Assembly: GCF_900112525.1 (NCBI RefSeq)
Contig: NZ_FOMD01000002.1
Coordinates: 620,001 to 684,000 of the forward strand
Direction of reading: 5' to 3'
Length of the DNA stretch: 64,000 bases
Source of the DNA: Klenkia taihuensis
GTDB taxonomy: Bacteria; Actinomycetota; Actinomycetes; Mycobacteriales; Geodermatophilaceae
Made by a program: the position numbers and the translations under genes. Shown here piece by piece: positions 8,335 through 17,706 of this stretch (position 1 is its first letter; every line of letters starts with the position of its first letter). The notes under the pieces are model-generated. The model was not told the DNA's origin, did no database searches, and saw nothing but the letters and a program-made list of their open reading frames with translations.

Positions 8335-9450
8335 ATGCTGGCGGGTATGCCGAGCAGACCGCCCCACGTCCTTCACGTGAGCCAGCCCGTGCACGCCGGG
8401 GTCGCCCGGGTCGTCGCGGGGCTGGCGTCCGATCAGGTCGCGCGGGGCTGGCAGGTGACGGTGGCCTGTCCGGCACAGGGCTGGTTGCCGGAGGCGTTGA
8501 CCGCGACCGGCGTGGACGTCGTCCGGTGGGAGGCGACCCGCTCGCCGGGTCTTTCGGTGGTGACGGAGACGCGGTCGCTGTCCGCCCTCATTCGGCAGGT
8601 GGACCCGGACGTCGTCCACCTCCACAGCGCCAAGGCCGGCCTCGCGGGACGGCTGGCGGTGCGCGGACGTCGGCCCACGGTGTTCCAGCCGCACGCCTGG
8701 TCGTTCGACGCCGTCAGCGGGCCGGTCCGCCGGTTGTCCCAGGAATGGGAGCGGCGGGCATCCCGCTGGACCCACCTCACGGTCTGTGTCAGCGAGGCCG
8801 AAGCGGCCGCGGGTCGGGCCGTCGGCGTCCACGGCCGTCTCGAGGTGACCCCGAACGGCATCGACACGGCTCGCTGGCCCACGGGTGACCGTGCAGCGAG
8901 CCGGGCCCGGCTGGGGGTCCCGGAGGCCCCGACGGTCGTGTGCGTCGGACGCTACGCACGGCAGAAGGGGCAAGATCTTCTGGTCGAGGCCTGGCGGACC
9001 GTGGTCGCGCAGGTACCGGGTGCTCGTCTCGTCTTCGTCGGCGACGGGGTCGACCACCCCGAGCTCCTGGCCGCGGCGCCGGCCGGTGTGCACGTCGCCC
9101 CCAACTCCGACCTCGCCGACTGGTACGCCGCCGCCACCGTCGTCGCCGTCCCCTCCCGGTGGGAGGCCGGGTTGCCGCTGGTCGCCATGGAGGCGATGAG
9201 CACCGCGCGCAGCGTGGTCGCCTTCGACGTTGCCGGGATCGGGTCCGGCCTGGGAGACTCTGGTGAGGCGGTCCCCGCCGAGGACACCGCAGCCCTCGCG
9301 CGCGCCCTGGTCGAGCGGCTCGTCGACGAGCCCGCAGCTGACGCAGAGGGTCGAACCGGACGGGGCCGGGTGTTCGAACTCTTCACCGCGACTCGTTCAC
9401 ACGCCGACATCGCCCGCCTGACCGAGGAGCTGCTGCAGCTCCACCGCTGA
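8335..9450 (+). CDS. GT4-family glycosyltransferase
   Basis: The 371-residue protein has a two-domain GT-B fold. The N-terminal acceptor domain begins HVLHVSQPVHAGVARVV, and the C-terminal donor domain shows CVGRYARQKGQDLL, a conserved Lys, FVGDGVD and the motif VPSRWEAGLPLVAMEAM, in which EAGLPLVAME corresponds to the EX7E donor-binding motif. It transfers a sugar to a lipid-linked intermediate in the cytoplasm. Start is ATG 8335 or ATG 8347; neither has a convincing ribosome binding site. It is followed after 12 nt by the beta-helix gene, suggesting co-transcription. Confidence 0.9.
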   Translation: MLAGMPSRPPHVLHVSQPVHAGVARVVAGLASDQVARGWQVTVACPAQGWLPEALTATGVDVVRWEATRSPGLSVVTETRSLSALIRQVDPDVVHLHSAKAGLAGRLAVRGRRPTVFQPHAWSFDAVSGPVRRLSQEWERRASRWTHLTVCVSEAEAAAGRAVGVHGRLEVTPNGIDTARWPTGDRAASRARLGVPEAPTVVCVGRYARQKGQDLLVEAWRTVVAQVPGARLVFVGDGVDHPELLAAAPAGVHVAPNSDLADWYAAATVVAVPSRWEAGLPLVAMEAMSTARSVVAFDVAGIGSGLGDSGEAVPAEDTAALARALVERLVDEPAADAEGRTGRGRVFELFTATRSHADIARLTEELLQLHR

Positions 9451-9462
9451 CCGGGGGATCCC

Positions 9463-10668
9463 ATGGACGACCACACCAGCGCCACCAGCACGTCCGACAT
9501 CGGCCAGCGGCCATCCCCCCCGCGGCGGCCGGTGCTCGTGATGGCCGTGGTGGTCGCCTGCGCCACTCTGGTCGTCGGCCTCCTCGTCGTGGTCGGGCGC
9601 GGCACGACGGTGACACCCGAGGAGCACGGCGCGGTCGGCGACGGCCGCACCGACGACACCGCAGCGCTCCAGCGGACCCTCGCGGCGCTGGAGGAGGGCG
9701 ACACGCTCGAGCTCCGGGACGGCGCCGTCTACCCCCATGCCGAGGTCCTCGAGCTGGCGACGTCCGGGGTGCACCTCGAGGGCAACGGCGCCGCGCTGCT
9801 GGCCACCAGGGAGCTCACCTCAGCGGTGCACATCAGTGGCGACGACGTCGAGATCGAGGACCTGACGCTCCAGCTGGAGACCTCGACGCAGCGGTTCCAC
9901 GCGTGGGAGCAGATGAAGCTCCGCATCTCGGGCGACGGTGTCCAGGTCCGGCGGGTGACCGTGCTCGGTGCGGCCGCAGCCGGCGTCTACGTGGGCAACG
10001 GCGCCGGCGACTTCCTGCTGGAGGACGTCGTCGTGGAGGACTCCCGCGCCGACGGCATCCACATGACGGGCGGCGCGCACGACGGACGGGTCGTGTCACC
10101 GGTCACCCGTCGCACGGGCGACGACGGCGTGGCCGTGGTCTCCTACCTGGCCGACGAGGCGGTCACGGCGCGCATCGTCGTCGAGTCACCCGTCGTGGAG
10201 GGCACCACGTGGGGCCGCGGACTGTCGGTGGTCGGGGGCCAGGACGTGACCTACCGGGACATCGACGTCAGGGACACGGACGCGGCAGGCGTCTACATCG
10301 GCAGCGAGGGCGACCCGTACTTCACCTACGGCTCCCAGGACGTGCTCGTCGAGGGCGGCCGTGTCACGGGCGCGAACACCAACTCGGACAAGGACCACGG
10401 ATCGGTGCTGGTGTACACGGGCAACGAGCGCACAGGCGCTGAGCGAATAACTGTCCGCGACCTCCAGCTGGTCGACTCCCGGGCCAGCGCGTCCTGGGAC
10501 GTCGGCGTGCTGCGAGGCCCGGGCACCGAGATCGCCGATGTCACCCTGGCAGGGCTGACGATCGAGGGCGGGCCGGACCAGGCGTTCTGGACCAACGCGG
10601 AGGACGCTGTCCTGCTGACCGGCAGCACGGCCGACGGGCGCCGACTACCTGACCGCGGCGACCGCTAG
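9463..10668 (+). CDS. Membrane-anchored right-handed beta-helix protein (pectate-lyase-like)
   Basis: The 401-residue product has an N-terminal signal anchor (about residues 24-46). A Pectate_lyase_3-type entry motif follows (HGAVGDGRTDDTAALQ) and then a long run of beta-helix coils rich in GDDVEIEDL, GVYVGNGAGDF and GDDGVAVVSY. It is predicted to sit outside the membrane and to bind or cleave polysaccharide. It is clearly paralogous to the secreted protein at 17707-19239; both share RADGIHMT/RADGVHVT, GDDGVAVVSY, GRGLSVVGG/GRGISVVGG and DHGSVLVY/DHGAVMVY. GGGGGATCCC precedes the ATG. The stop is a plain TAG, relevant to the TAG recoding in fdhA. Catalytic residues cannot be assigned with confidence. 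Confidence 0.85.
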   Translation: MDDHTSATSTSDIGQRPSPPRRPVLVMAVVVACATLVVGLLVVVGRGTTVTPEEHGAVGDGRTDDTAALQRTLAALEEGDTLELRDGAVYPHAEVLELATSGVHLEGNGAALLATRELTSAVHISGDDVEIEDLTLQLETSTQRFHAWEQMKLRISGDGVQVRRVTVLGAAAAGVYVGNGAGDFLLEDVVVEDSRADGIHMTGGAHDGRVVSPVTRRTGDDGVAVVSYLADEAVTARIVVESPVVEGTTWGRGLSVVGGQDVTYRDIDVRDTDAAGVYIGSEGDPYFTYGSQDVLVEGGRVTGANTNSDKDHGSVLVYTGNERTGAERITVRDLQLVDSRASASWDVGVLRGPGTEIADVTLAGLTIEGGPDQAFWTNAEDAVLLTGSTADGRRLPDRGDR

Positions 10669-10674
10669 TTCGGC

Positions 10675-11127
10675 TCAGCCCCCGAAGGCGTAGGCGCGAG
10701 CGATCCAGGCCGACATCTGGCCGGCACCCACCGCGTCCGCGAGGTGGGCCGGCAGCGGCGCCAAGGGCACCACGGGCCCCCACCGCAGCCACCGCTGCAG
10801 CTGACGGGGCGGGAGCAGGACGACATTCACCCCGCGCAGGGACCGTCGCGTCGCAAGCCAAGCCGGTCCGGCGGCTTCGTCCAGCACGACGACGACCGAC
10901 CCCGCGCCGACGATGTCCGTCGCCCTGGGCACGCGCCCCCAGAACACGAGCACGTCGCACTCCGCGGCCTCGCCGAGGTCCGCAGTCCAGCCGGCCGCCG
11001 CTTGGTGGCGGGCAACCGCGCGCGCCGTCCCGGCGAGGCGGCCGTGGGCAACGTGCCGTACGCGCAAGGACTCTGCGTACACGGGCGTGGACAGCAGCTC
11101 GGGGTCGCGGACCTGGTCGGCGCTCAC
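10675..11127 (-). CDS. Unknown protein at the end of the wzz-wzx-wzy-GT operon
   Basis: This 150-residue product starts at GTG 11127, which overlaps the preceding glycosyltransferase stop by 4 bp (GTGA). Predicted alternating strands and helices (CDVLVFWGRVPRATDIV, SVVVVLDEAAGPAWL, GVNVVLLPPRQLQRWL) look like half of a Rossmann-type domain, as in the N-terminal half of a GT-B enzyme, but no catalytic motif is present. Translational coupling to four polysaccharide genes suggests a supporting role. Only 6 nt separate its stop from the convergent beta-helix gene. I do not recognise the family. Confidence 0.7.
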   Translation of the reverse strand: MSADQVRDPELLSTPVYAESLRVRHVAHGRLAGTARAVARHQAAAGWTADLGEAAECDVLVFWGRVPRATDIVGAGSVVVVLDEAAGPAWLATRRSLRGVNVVLLPPRQLQRWLRWGPVVPLAPLPAHLADAVGAGQMSAWIARAYAFGG

Positions 11128-12224
11128 AGCCGACCTCGCTGCTGCCGGATGGCCGCGACGGTCTCGTCGGCGACCTGGTCCCAGTCCCGGCCGGACCCTG
11201 TGTCGACGTCGGCCCCGTCGTCGGGCGGTGCGGACAGGTGCGCCACCACGGCCTCGGTCCACGCCTGCGGACGGCGACCGGACACGACCTGCGCGCGGCC
11301 GGCGGCTGCTTCGGCGAGCGCGGGGTCCTCGGAGCTGATGACCCGGGCGCCCAGCTCGAGGGCCTCGCTGGCGGGGAGCCCGAACCCCTCGGCGATGCTG
11401 GGGCACAGGACCGTGGCGGCGTTCTCGTAGAGCCAGCGCAACTCTGGGTCGGGGACGTGGCCGAGCGGGAGGACGTGGCCGTCGGCGACGAGCCGGTCGA
11501 AGGCGACGCCGCGGTCGGTGGTTCCCCAGCCGGAGGGCCCTACGACGGCGAGCACCGCGTCGGGGTCCCGGGCCATGACACCAGGCCACGCGTCCACGAC
11601 TGTGCGCAGGTTCTTGCGTGGCGAGGGGTCGCCCACCACCAGGGCGAAACGGCGGTCGGTGAGTGCGGGCACCTCTGCTGCTGGCTGGTCGCGCAGGGCC
11701 GAACGGGTTGCGTGCCCGACGACGGCTGTGCGTCCGGCGGTCTCGGGAAGGTAGTCGACAACCCGGCGGCGGGTAGCCCGGGAGACGCACACGAGCAGGT
11801 CCGCCGATCGAAGGGCGGCCAGGTAGGGCGTACGGACGAGCGCCCGCTTGGCCAGGCCGAAGTCGCGCGGCCGGTCGAGGACGAGCATGTCGTGCACGGT
11901 GAGCACCCGCGTGCCGACCACGCGCCAGGGGAGCAGGTGCTTGGTGCCGTGGACGACGTCGAACCCGCGCCAACCGGTCGTCATGCCGCTGAACCCTTCC
12001 AGGGCGGCACCCACCTGGCCGCCGCCGCGGGTGTGGTGCACCCCGCCGAGTTCCAGGCCGGTGAAGGCCTGGTCGCCGTCACCGTTGACCAGCACGTGCA
12101 GGTCGATGTCGTCGCGCGCGGCCAGCGCCCGGGCCATCTCCACTGCGTACCGCACCATGCCCCCGCCCCCACCCGACCTCGGCACGTGTGTGGCTATGAA
12201 CAGGTAGCGCAGCCGGGGGCTCAT
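11124..12224 (-). CDS. GT4-family glycosyltransferase in the assembly operon
   Basis: The 366-residue enzyme begins LRYLFIATHVPRSGGGGGMVRYAVEMA, the glycine-rich acceptor-side loop of GT4 enzymes (first 20 residues quoted only in part elsewhere). The donor domain has FALVVGDPSPRKNLRTVV and the EX7E-type motif CPSIAEGFGLPASEALELG. It transfers a sugar from a nucleotide donor to the lipid-linked repeat unit. Its ATG overlaps the wzy-like stop by 4 bp (ATGA), and its own stop overlaps the next start by 4 bp, so the operon is translationally coupled. The specific linkage is not deducible. Confidence 0.92.
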   Translation of the reverse strand: MSPRLRYLFIATHVPRSGGGGGMVRYAVEMARALAARDDIDLHVLVNGDGDQAFTGLELGGVHHTRGGGQVGAALEGFSGMTTGWRGFDVVHGTKHLLPWRVVGTRVLTVHDMLVLDRPRDFGLAKRALVRTPYLAALRSADLLVCVSRATRRRVVDYLPETAGRTAVVGHATRSALRDQPAAEVPALTDRRFALVVGDPSPRKNLRTVVDAWPGVMARDPDAVLAVVGPSGWGTTDRGVAFDRLVADGHVLPLGHVPDPELRWLYENAATVLCPSIAEGFGLPASEALELGARVISSEDPALAEAAAGRAQVVSGRRPQAWTEAVVAHLSAPPDDGADVDTGSGRDWDQVADETVAAIRQQRGRL

Positions 12225-13543
12225 GCCGGCGCCCCGGCGGAGTTGCGGCGCGACCGGTTGAGCAGAACCCCGATGACGAGGAAGGCGAGCAGCGCGGGCG
12301 TGGCCCGGCCCTGGGCGATGTAGACGTAGCGGGGCAGCTCGAGCAGGGTCAGCACCACCAAGGGGTAGAAGAGGAGACCGGTGGCCCGCCCGGCGCGGAC
12401 CGACCGGTAGAGGACTCCGCACAGGAACCCGGCCAGCAGGAAGAACAGCAGCCCACCCACCCACCCGAGGTCTACGAACGGGCTGGCCACACCGCCCGTG
12501 TTGTTGAACTCGGGGTTGCCGAACGAGGCCAGCGCCTCGCCGTAGACCTGCAGCTCGTCCAGCCCTGTCAGCCGGCGATACAGGTCGAGGTCCGCAATCC
12601 CGGGAGCCGTCCAGAACGCTGCCCAGAGGTCGTAGGGCAGCCCCGAGTCGGGCTGGTGCAGCAGCCGGATCGCGCCGTTGTTGTAGGCGGTGAGGTAGTA
12701 GCCGGCGAACCGCTCGACCACGAAGACGGGGAACGACTGACCACCCTGCGCCTGGTAGAAGATCCAGCTGCGCGAGTACTCGAAGGCCGCGAACACCCCG
12801 ACGACGACGGGCAGCATGACGAGCGGCAGGAGCCCTGCCCGCCGGGCCCCGGCACGAGTGCGCGACCACCCGAGGACGAGGACGACGACGAGCGGGACCA
12901 CGAGCTCGAGCAGCGCCAGGCGCTCGGTCACGAAGTAGGCCCGCACGAGCGCCAGGAACAGGACGACCGCGACCCACACGGCGTGCCTCCGCCGCCACCC
13001 CTCGGCGGACACGAGCAGGCCCGTGACCACGACGAAGGCGACCCCGAACTGGGTCATCGTGGTCACACCGGGGATGGTCCCGATGCTGTCCCGGATGCCG
13101 ACGCCGTAGAGCTCCTGGTCGACCAGTACCCGGACGAAGACGTCCAGGCCGATACCTGCCCGGGCCGTGGCGAAGGCGAAGCCGACGTAACCGAGCATCG
13201 TGAGGGCGAAGAGCGTGGCCTGAGCCCGCCCGAGCAGCCTCAGGTCCCGTGCGGTGAAGCCGGGCCAGGTCCGGGCGGGAGGGGCGGCGCCCCGCAGTGC
13301 GGGCAGGAGGGCACCGAGGATGAACAGCAGCAGGCCCAGAGAGAAGAGGCCGACGAGGGTGGCGTCGACGACCTTGGGTGTGCGCCACAGCGCGCGGTAG
13401 CGGTCATCTGCGACGAGCCCGCTCAGCACGGTGGTCGGCAGGGCGACCGCCCCGATGATGACGGCCGGGGAGAGCCACCAGACCGAGATGGTGCGGCGGG
13501 GGCCGACCGCGGCTTCTGCGGGGGGGCCCAGCACGGCGGTCAT
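12221..13543 (-). CDS. Wzy-like polysaccharide polymerase / O-antigen ligase-type membrane protein
   Basis: The 440-residue protein is almost entirely hydrophobic, with about ten predicted membrane helices and one larger extracytoplasmic loop (about residues 245-340, containing AFEYSRSWIFYQAQGG and EVNN-like FNNTGG). That topology is typical of Wzy polymerases, which join lipid-linked repeat units on the outer face of the membrane. Sequence conservation in this family is too low for motif proof, so the call rests on topology plus position between a flippase and a glycosyltransferase. It overlaps both neighbours by 4 bp. Confidence 0.78.
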   Translation of the reverse strand: MTAVLGPPAEAAVGPRRTISVWWLSPAVIIGAVALPTTVLSGLVADDRYRALWRTPKVVDATLVGLFSLGLLLFILGALLPALRGAAPPARTWPGFTARDLRLLGRAQATLFALTMLGYVGFAFATARAGIGLDVFVRVLVDQELYGVGIRDSIGTIPGVTTMTQFGVAFVVVTGLLVSAEGWRRRHAVWVAVVLFLALVRAYFVTERLALLELVVPLVVVLVLGWSRTRAGARRAGLLPLVMLPVVVGVFAAFEYSRSWIFYQAQGGQSFPVFVVERFAGYYLTAYNNGAIRLLHQPDSGLPYDLWAAFWTAPGIADLDLYRRLTGLDELQVYGEALASFGNPEFNNTGGVASPFVDLGWVGGLLFFLLAGFLCGVLYRSVRAGRATGLLFYPLVVLTLLELPRYVYIAQGRATPALLAFLVIGVLLNRSRRNSAGAPA

Positions 13544-14934
13544 CGCGAGACCGTTCCCTCAGCCTTGGCTCCGACCGCCCCAGCCGCCGGGGCGGCGGCA
13601 GCGTCCTCGTCGGCGGTGAGGCCACCACGGATCACCCGGATGCTGTGCACGACGCGGAAGGTCGGCAGTGGCACCCTACCGACCGCCCGCCGGCAGGCGA
13701 CCGTGTACGACGCGAACAGCGCGATGGTGGCGCTGGCGCTGGTCGCGGCGAGACCAGCAGGTCCGCCCCACCAGGTGGCAACGGCAACCACCGGGACCAT
13801 GACGACGAGCACCGACACGACCGAGAGCGCGGCGGCGCGGCCGTTCCCGGAGGCCACCAGGAGAACAGCGCAACCGCCGAACGCGGCCATGCCCAGAGCG
13901 CCGACCGCAAGGATCGTCAGCAGGGCCGCGGCATCTTCGAGACCGTCGCCGTACAGCCGGAGCAGCCAGGGAGCGGCGAGCGCGACCACGCCGACGCCGA
14001 ACACGGTCACGGTGGTGGTGAGCGTCGAGCTCGCCGACAGCAGAGCCACTACGCGGTCCCGCTTGCCAGCCGCCCAGAGGCGCGCGGCCACGGGTGTCAG
14101 AGCGATGTTGGCGAGACCTTCCACGAAAGCCACCTGCATCGCCAGCACACTGGCTGCCGAGTACAGCAGGGCGTCGCGGGCGCTGAAGCTGAAACCCGCG
14201 ACCCACACGTCGGCCCGCCCGACCAGGAACGCCCCCAGCTCGAGAGCGAAGAACTGACTTCCCGCCAGGACGATCGCGAACAGACCGGTCAACCGCCCGA
14301 TGCGCGCGCCGTGCCCGCGCACGGGCAGCCGCACGAGCGAGACGGCGAGCAGCACGACGGAGGCTCCGGTGTAGGTGAGCAGCACGGCGATGAGGTCGAC
14401 GTCGTCGGCGGACACGACCACGACCAGGACGACCAAGAGCGAGCAGAGAGCGCGCACGTGGTGGGTTCCCAGCACGGCCCATCCCACCCGGCCGACTGCG
14501 GCGTAGACGTCGCTGACCGTCAGGCGCAGTGACTCGGCAACCACCAGGACGACGACGAGCAGCACCACTGCGCCACGACCCTCGCGCACGGCCGGGGTGG
14601 CCAGGAAGGCGACCAGAGGCGCGGTGAGCACACTGAGCAGGAGGACCGCCACGAGGTGGCTGGTCACCGCTTGGGCGATCTCGCGCTCGGACCGAGCGGC
14701 GGCGACGGTGCGGATGAGGTGCGGCCCCAGGCCCAGGCGGCCGAGCATGGGTCCGAGCATGAGGGCGGCGAGGATCGCCAGGAATGCTGCGGCGTCGGCG
14801 GTGTCCAGGACGCGGACAGCCACCACAGACGTACCGAGGGTGGCCAGGAGACCGAGGACAGCGAACACCAGACGCGCGGCGAAGCTCCGGCGGAACTCCC
14901 GGCCCCCGTCAGCTCCCCGGTCGGGACCGCTCAC
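13540..14934 (-). CDS. Wzx-like oligosaccharide flippase
   Basis: The 464-residue product has about twelve to fourteen predicted membrane helices in the pattern of the MOP/MVF superfamily. The N-terminal segment FAARLVFAVLGLLATLGTSV and the glycine/alanine-rich helices resemble polysaccharide transporters. It should move the undecaprenyl-linked repeat unit from the inner to the outer leaflet. It starts at GTG 14934, overlapping the upstream chain-length gene by GTGA, and its stop overlaps the polymerase start. The operon order chain length - flippase - polymerase supports the assignment. Confidence 0.85.
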   Translation of the reverse strand: MSGPDRGADGGREFRRSFAARLVFAVLGLLATLGTSVVAVRVLDTADAAAFLAILAALMLGPMLGRLGLGPHLIRTVAAARSEREIAQAVTSHLVAVLLLSVLTAPLVAFLATPAVREGRGAVVLLVVVLVVAESLRLTVSDVYAAVGRVGWAVLGTHHVRALCSLLVVLVVVVSADDVDLIAVLLTYTGASVVLLAVSLVRLPVRGHGARIGRLTGLFAIVLAGSQFFALELGAFLVGRADVWVAGFSFSARDALLYSAASVLAMQVAFVEGLANIALTPVAARLWAAGKRDRVVALLSASSTLTTTVTVFGVGVVALAAPWLLRLYGDGLEDAAALLTILAVGALGMAAFGGCAVLLVASGNGRAAALSVVSVLVVMVPVVAVATWWGGPAGLAATSASATIALFASYTVACRRAVGRVPLPTFRVVHSIRVIRGGLTADEDAAAAPAAGAVGAKAEGTVSR

Positions 14935-16394
14935 GCCTCTGCGGCCTCGACCCGGCGTGGGTCGACGTCTCGGTGGGACCCGGGACCGCCCAGCTCGACC
15001 GGCGCGCCCCAGGCCCGGCGGTCAGTGGTCACAACGGCTCCGACGAAGTCGGTGTCCCCCAGCGAACCGAGCCCGTTGGTGGTGGCGATGACGCTCTCCT
15101 TGCGCGCGACGCCCTCGCCGACGACGACGACGGCGCGCTCGGCGAGCGGCAGGAAGCTGTCGAGCACCGCCTCCGGCGCTCCCCACGTGGCCGCAAGCAG
15201 CACGTGTCGCCCGGCGGCGAGCTGGGCAGCCACCTCGTGCTGCAGCCACCCCCCGTCCGTCCCCGCGGCGACATCGACCACGGACAACGTGGGGAGCACG
15301 ACTGTGGGGACCGTCGACGCGGCGTGGTCCTCTGCCGGTACGTAGAGCGTGACCGCGGACCCGGCAGCGGCGTTGACCCAAGCGACGGACCACGCCACCT
15401 CGGCGGCACCCGAGCTGCGGTCGCCGTCCACGAGGACGACGGACGCCGGCCCACTGCCCGGTGGCAGCAGCTGGCCGGAGATGGCCCGCGCCGCCTCGGC
15501 GACGGCAGGGACCGGACGGCGCAACGGAACACCTCGTCCACGCTGCCCCGGCCGGCCGGCCGGCACGCGTGGGGGCAGCAGGCTGATGCCGACCGTCGCG
15601 AGCTCGCGGGCGTCCAGGAGTCGCCGGGTGACCAGTCGTCGTCCCAGCACCAGCACCAGCGCCACCACCATGCCGCCGACCGCACCGATGATGGCGGCGA
15701 GCAGCGTGGAGGAGGCTGCGGCCGCCGGCTGGGTCGCGGGGCCGTAGAGCACCGGGACGACGAACTGAGCGCGCTGGAGCGCGGACTGCAGGTCCGCCTC
15801 CTGCGCGAGGAGTCGCTGCCGCTCCTGCAGCAGGGCACCGGACTCGTCGTCGGCGGCGGCCCCGAGGGCGGCCAACCGCTGCTGGACGACCGTGAGGTCA
15901 CCCTGCACCGCGTTGGTCGCCCCCGTGACGCGGCGCTCGACGTAGGCGTCGAAGATGCGGTCGACAGCGGCCGTGGCCTGCGTCTCGGACGCGGACGTCC
16001 CGGCGATCTCCACGACTTGTGACGTGCCGACGCGGGTCACCGACAACGCCGTGTCGGGGTCGACGTCCTGCTGAGCGTCGCGCTCGAAGTCGAGGTAGGC
16101 GATCTCGCTCAGGATGAACGACGTGTCGTTGACGACCGAGTTGCTCGTCTCCAGGGGGCCCGTGAGCGTGGTGACGTCGGGGACGACCTCCATACCGACG
16201 ACGACCGTGGTCCCATCATCACCTAGCGTAGTCAACGCTCCGAGGGTGCCGCCGATCAACGCACCCACCACGAGCAGCCCTGCGAGCAGTCGGGTCGGCA
16301 GGCCGGGGCCGGGCCAGGAGTCGGTCTCGTTCGTCCCTGGGACGGCGGTGCGGCTGCCTCGCAGGGACGCCTGCTGCCGGTGGCTCGTCGTCAT
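14931..16394 (-). CDS. Wzz-type chain-length regulator fused to a degenerate BY-kinase-like domain
   Basis: The 487-residue protein has two membrane helices (about 34-57 and 231-251) enclosing an extracytoplasmic Wzz domain with a coiled coil (about 165-210). A cytosolic C-terminal domain (about 300-487) is laid out like CpsD/BY-kinases, ending in VVVVGEGVARKESVIATTNG and DFVGAVVTT. The expected Walker A glycine-lysine loop is replaced by VLVDGDRSSGAAEVAWS, so ATP binding is doubtful. Wzz proteins set polymer length together with Wzy. The open frame extends to 16538, but ATG 16394 is chosen because AAAAGGAAGAG precedes it. It is the first gene of the five-gene operon. Confidence 0.85.
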   Translation of the reverse strand: MTTSHRQQASLRGSRTAVPGTNETDSWPGPGLPTRLLAGLLVVGALIGGTLGALTTLGDDGTTVVVGMEVVPDVTTLTGPLETSNSVVNDTSFILSEIAYLDFERDAQQDVDPDTALSVTRVGTSQVVEIAGTSASETQATAAVDRIFDAYVERRVTGATNAVQGDLTVVQQRLAALGAAADDESGALLQERQRLLAQEADLQSALQRAQFVVPVLYGPATQPAAAASSTLLAAIIGAVGGMVVALVLVLGRRLVTRRLLDARELATVGISLLPPRVPAGRPGQRGRGVPLRRPVPAVAEAARAISGQLLPPGSGPASVVLVDGDRSSGAAEVAWSVAWVNAAAGSAVTLYVPAEDHAASTVPTVVLPTLSVVDVAAGTDGGWLQHEVAAQLAAGRHVLLAATWGAPEAVLDSFLPLAERAVVVVGEGVARKESVIATTNGLGSLGDTDFVGAVVTTDRRAWGAPVELGGPGSHRDVDPRRVEAAEA

Positions 16395-16598
16395 CCAGGG
16401 CTCTTCCTTTTCGGATCCATCACGGCGGTGGCCGGCGACGGCGGTTACGCAGTCATGAATGGTACGTCGCGGTCCGGTCTCCATCGGAGCACGCAGACCC
16501 GTTCTGCGCGGTGATCCGTCCCTCGTCGGGGTGACCATCTGCCCGTGATGCTGACCTCACCCTGAACCACCGAGGTCACCGAGCGTCATCCTGGCGCG

Positions 16599-16604
16599 TA
16601 GCGT
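16599..16604 (+). promoter_or_regulatory. TANNNT -10 element of a probable leaderless acyltransferase transcript
   Basis: TAGCGT lies 8 nt before ATG 16613, the spacing seen in actinobacterial leaderless promoters, and no Shine-Dalgarno is present. On the opposite strand TACCAT (16459-16464) is a weak -10 candidate for the Wzz gene. Confidence 0.45.
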
Positions 16605-16612
16605 GGCACAAG

Positions 16613-17692
16613 ATGACCGCCGCCGTACCGACCCGTCGACGGGTGGTCGCCATCGACGTCGCCCGGGCGCTGGCGATCGTGGGAGTGGTGATCAATCACA
16701 GCATCGACGGTCTCGTCGCGGCCGGGTTGGCGCCACCCGGCGGGTGGCTGCACGACGCCAACGCTGCGCTGCACGTGTTCCGGATGCCCACGCTGGTGTT
16801 CCTGGTGGGCGTGTTCGTCCCCCTCTCGGCGGTCAAGCGCGGGCGCCTGGCATCTGCCCTCGACCGGGTGCGCCTGTTCGGCTGGCTGTACCTGGTCTGG
16901 TTCATTCTGCAGGGGGCCATCGAGTTCGGCACCAATGACCTGCGCAACACCCCTCGCGGGATCGCGGAGTCGCTCCGCCCGTGGGAGTCCTTCGCCCACC
17001 TCTGGTTCCTGCCGTTCCTGGTGGTCACAGCCGTGGTGCTGGCGGTCTTGGCGCCATGGCGCTCCCGCTCCCGGGCGGCCGGGTCCCTGGTCCTGCTTTT
17101 CGCGACGGCTGTCACGACCTGGTCGTGGAACTCCGACGTGGTCGGACTGACCGGCCTCTCACTGCTGTTCTTCGCAGCCGCGGGCAGTGCGATCGGGATG
17201 AACCGTGTGAGCCAACTGCTGTCCGCAGATCCGCGGCTCGTTGCCGCAACTGCGGGCGTGGCGCTGACCCTCTTCCTCCTGCTCAGCCCGTGGGACCTCG
17301 CGCCAGCGACCCGACTGGGCCCCACCGCACCGGTGCCCGAGCGGCTGGCAGCGATGGTGGCGGCGGTGGCGGGCATGGCCGCACTGCTGGCGGTGGCATC
17401 GCTGTTGGCCCGGACCGGACCGTTGGCCCGCAGGCTCGCGTCGATCGGAAGGGAGACGCTCCCGATATTCCTGGCCCACGTGATGGTCGTCGCCGGCGTG
17501 CGGGTCTGCATGGTCGGAGCAGGGGTGACCTCCCCCCTCCTCATCCTCGGGGTGGCCGTCGTCCTCGGCGTGGCCATCCCGTTGGCAGCCCGGGCGATCG
17601 TCCGGCGCTCCGCTTTCACCGCCTGGGTCTTCGACCTGCCCCGATGGGCGACCCGCCCAGATGTCCGCCGGAGCGAACGCGCACCGAACTGA
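16613..17692 (+). CDS. Acyltransferase family 3 (OafA/WecH-like) membrane protein
   Basis: The 359-residue protein has about ten predicted membrane helices. It opens with VVAIDVARALAIVGVVINHS, the family-3 acyltransferase signature in which the histidine near the first helix is part of the catalytic region. FLVGVFVPLSAVKRGR and HLWFLPFLVV are also typical. Such enzymes O-acylate sugars of exported polysaccharides, so this one probably decorates the polymer made by the surrounding genes. It lies divergent from the Wzz operon and 14 nt from the convergent secreted beta-helix gene. Confidence 0.88.
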   Translation: MTAAVPTRRRVVAIDVARALAIVGVVINHSIDGLVAAGLAPPGGWLHDANAALHVFRMPTLVFLVGVFVPLSAVKRGRLASALDRVRLFGWLYLVWFILQGAIEFGTNDLRNTPRGIAESLRPWESFAHLWFLPFLVVTAVVLAVLAPWRSRSRAAGSLVLLFATAVTTWSWNSDVVGLTGLSLLFFAAAGSAIGMNRVSQLLSADPRLVAATAGVALTLFLLLSPWDLAPATRLGPTAPVPERLAAMVAAVAGMAALLAVASLLARTGPLARRLASIGRETLPIFLAHVMVVAGVRVCMVGAGVTSPLLILGVAVVLGVAIPLAARAIVRRSAFTAWVFDLPRWATRPDVRRSERAPN

Positions 17693-17706
17693 CCCTGGAG
17701 CGGGTA

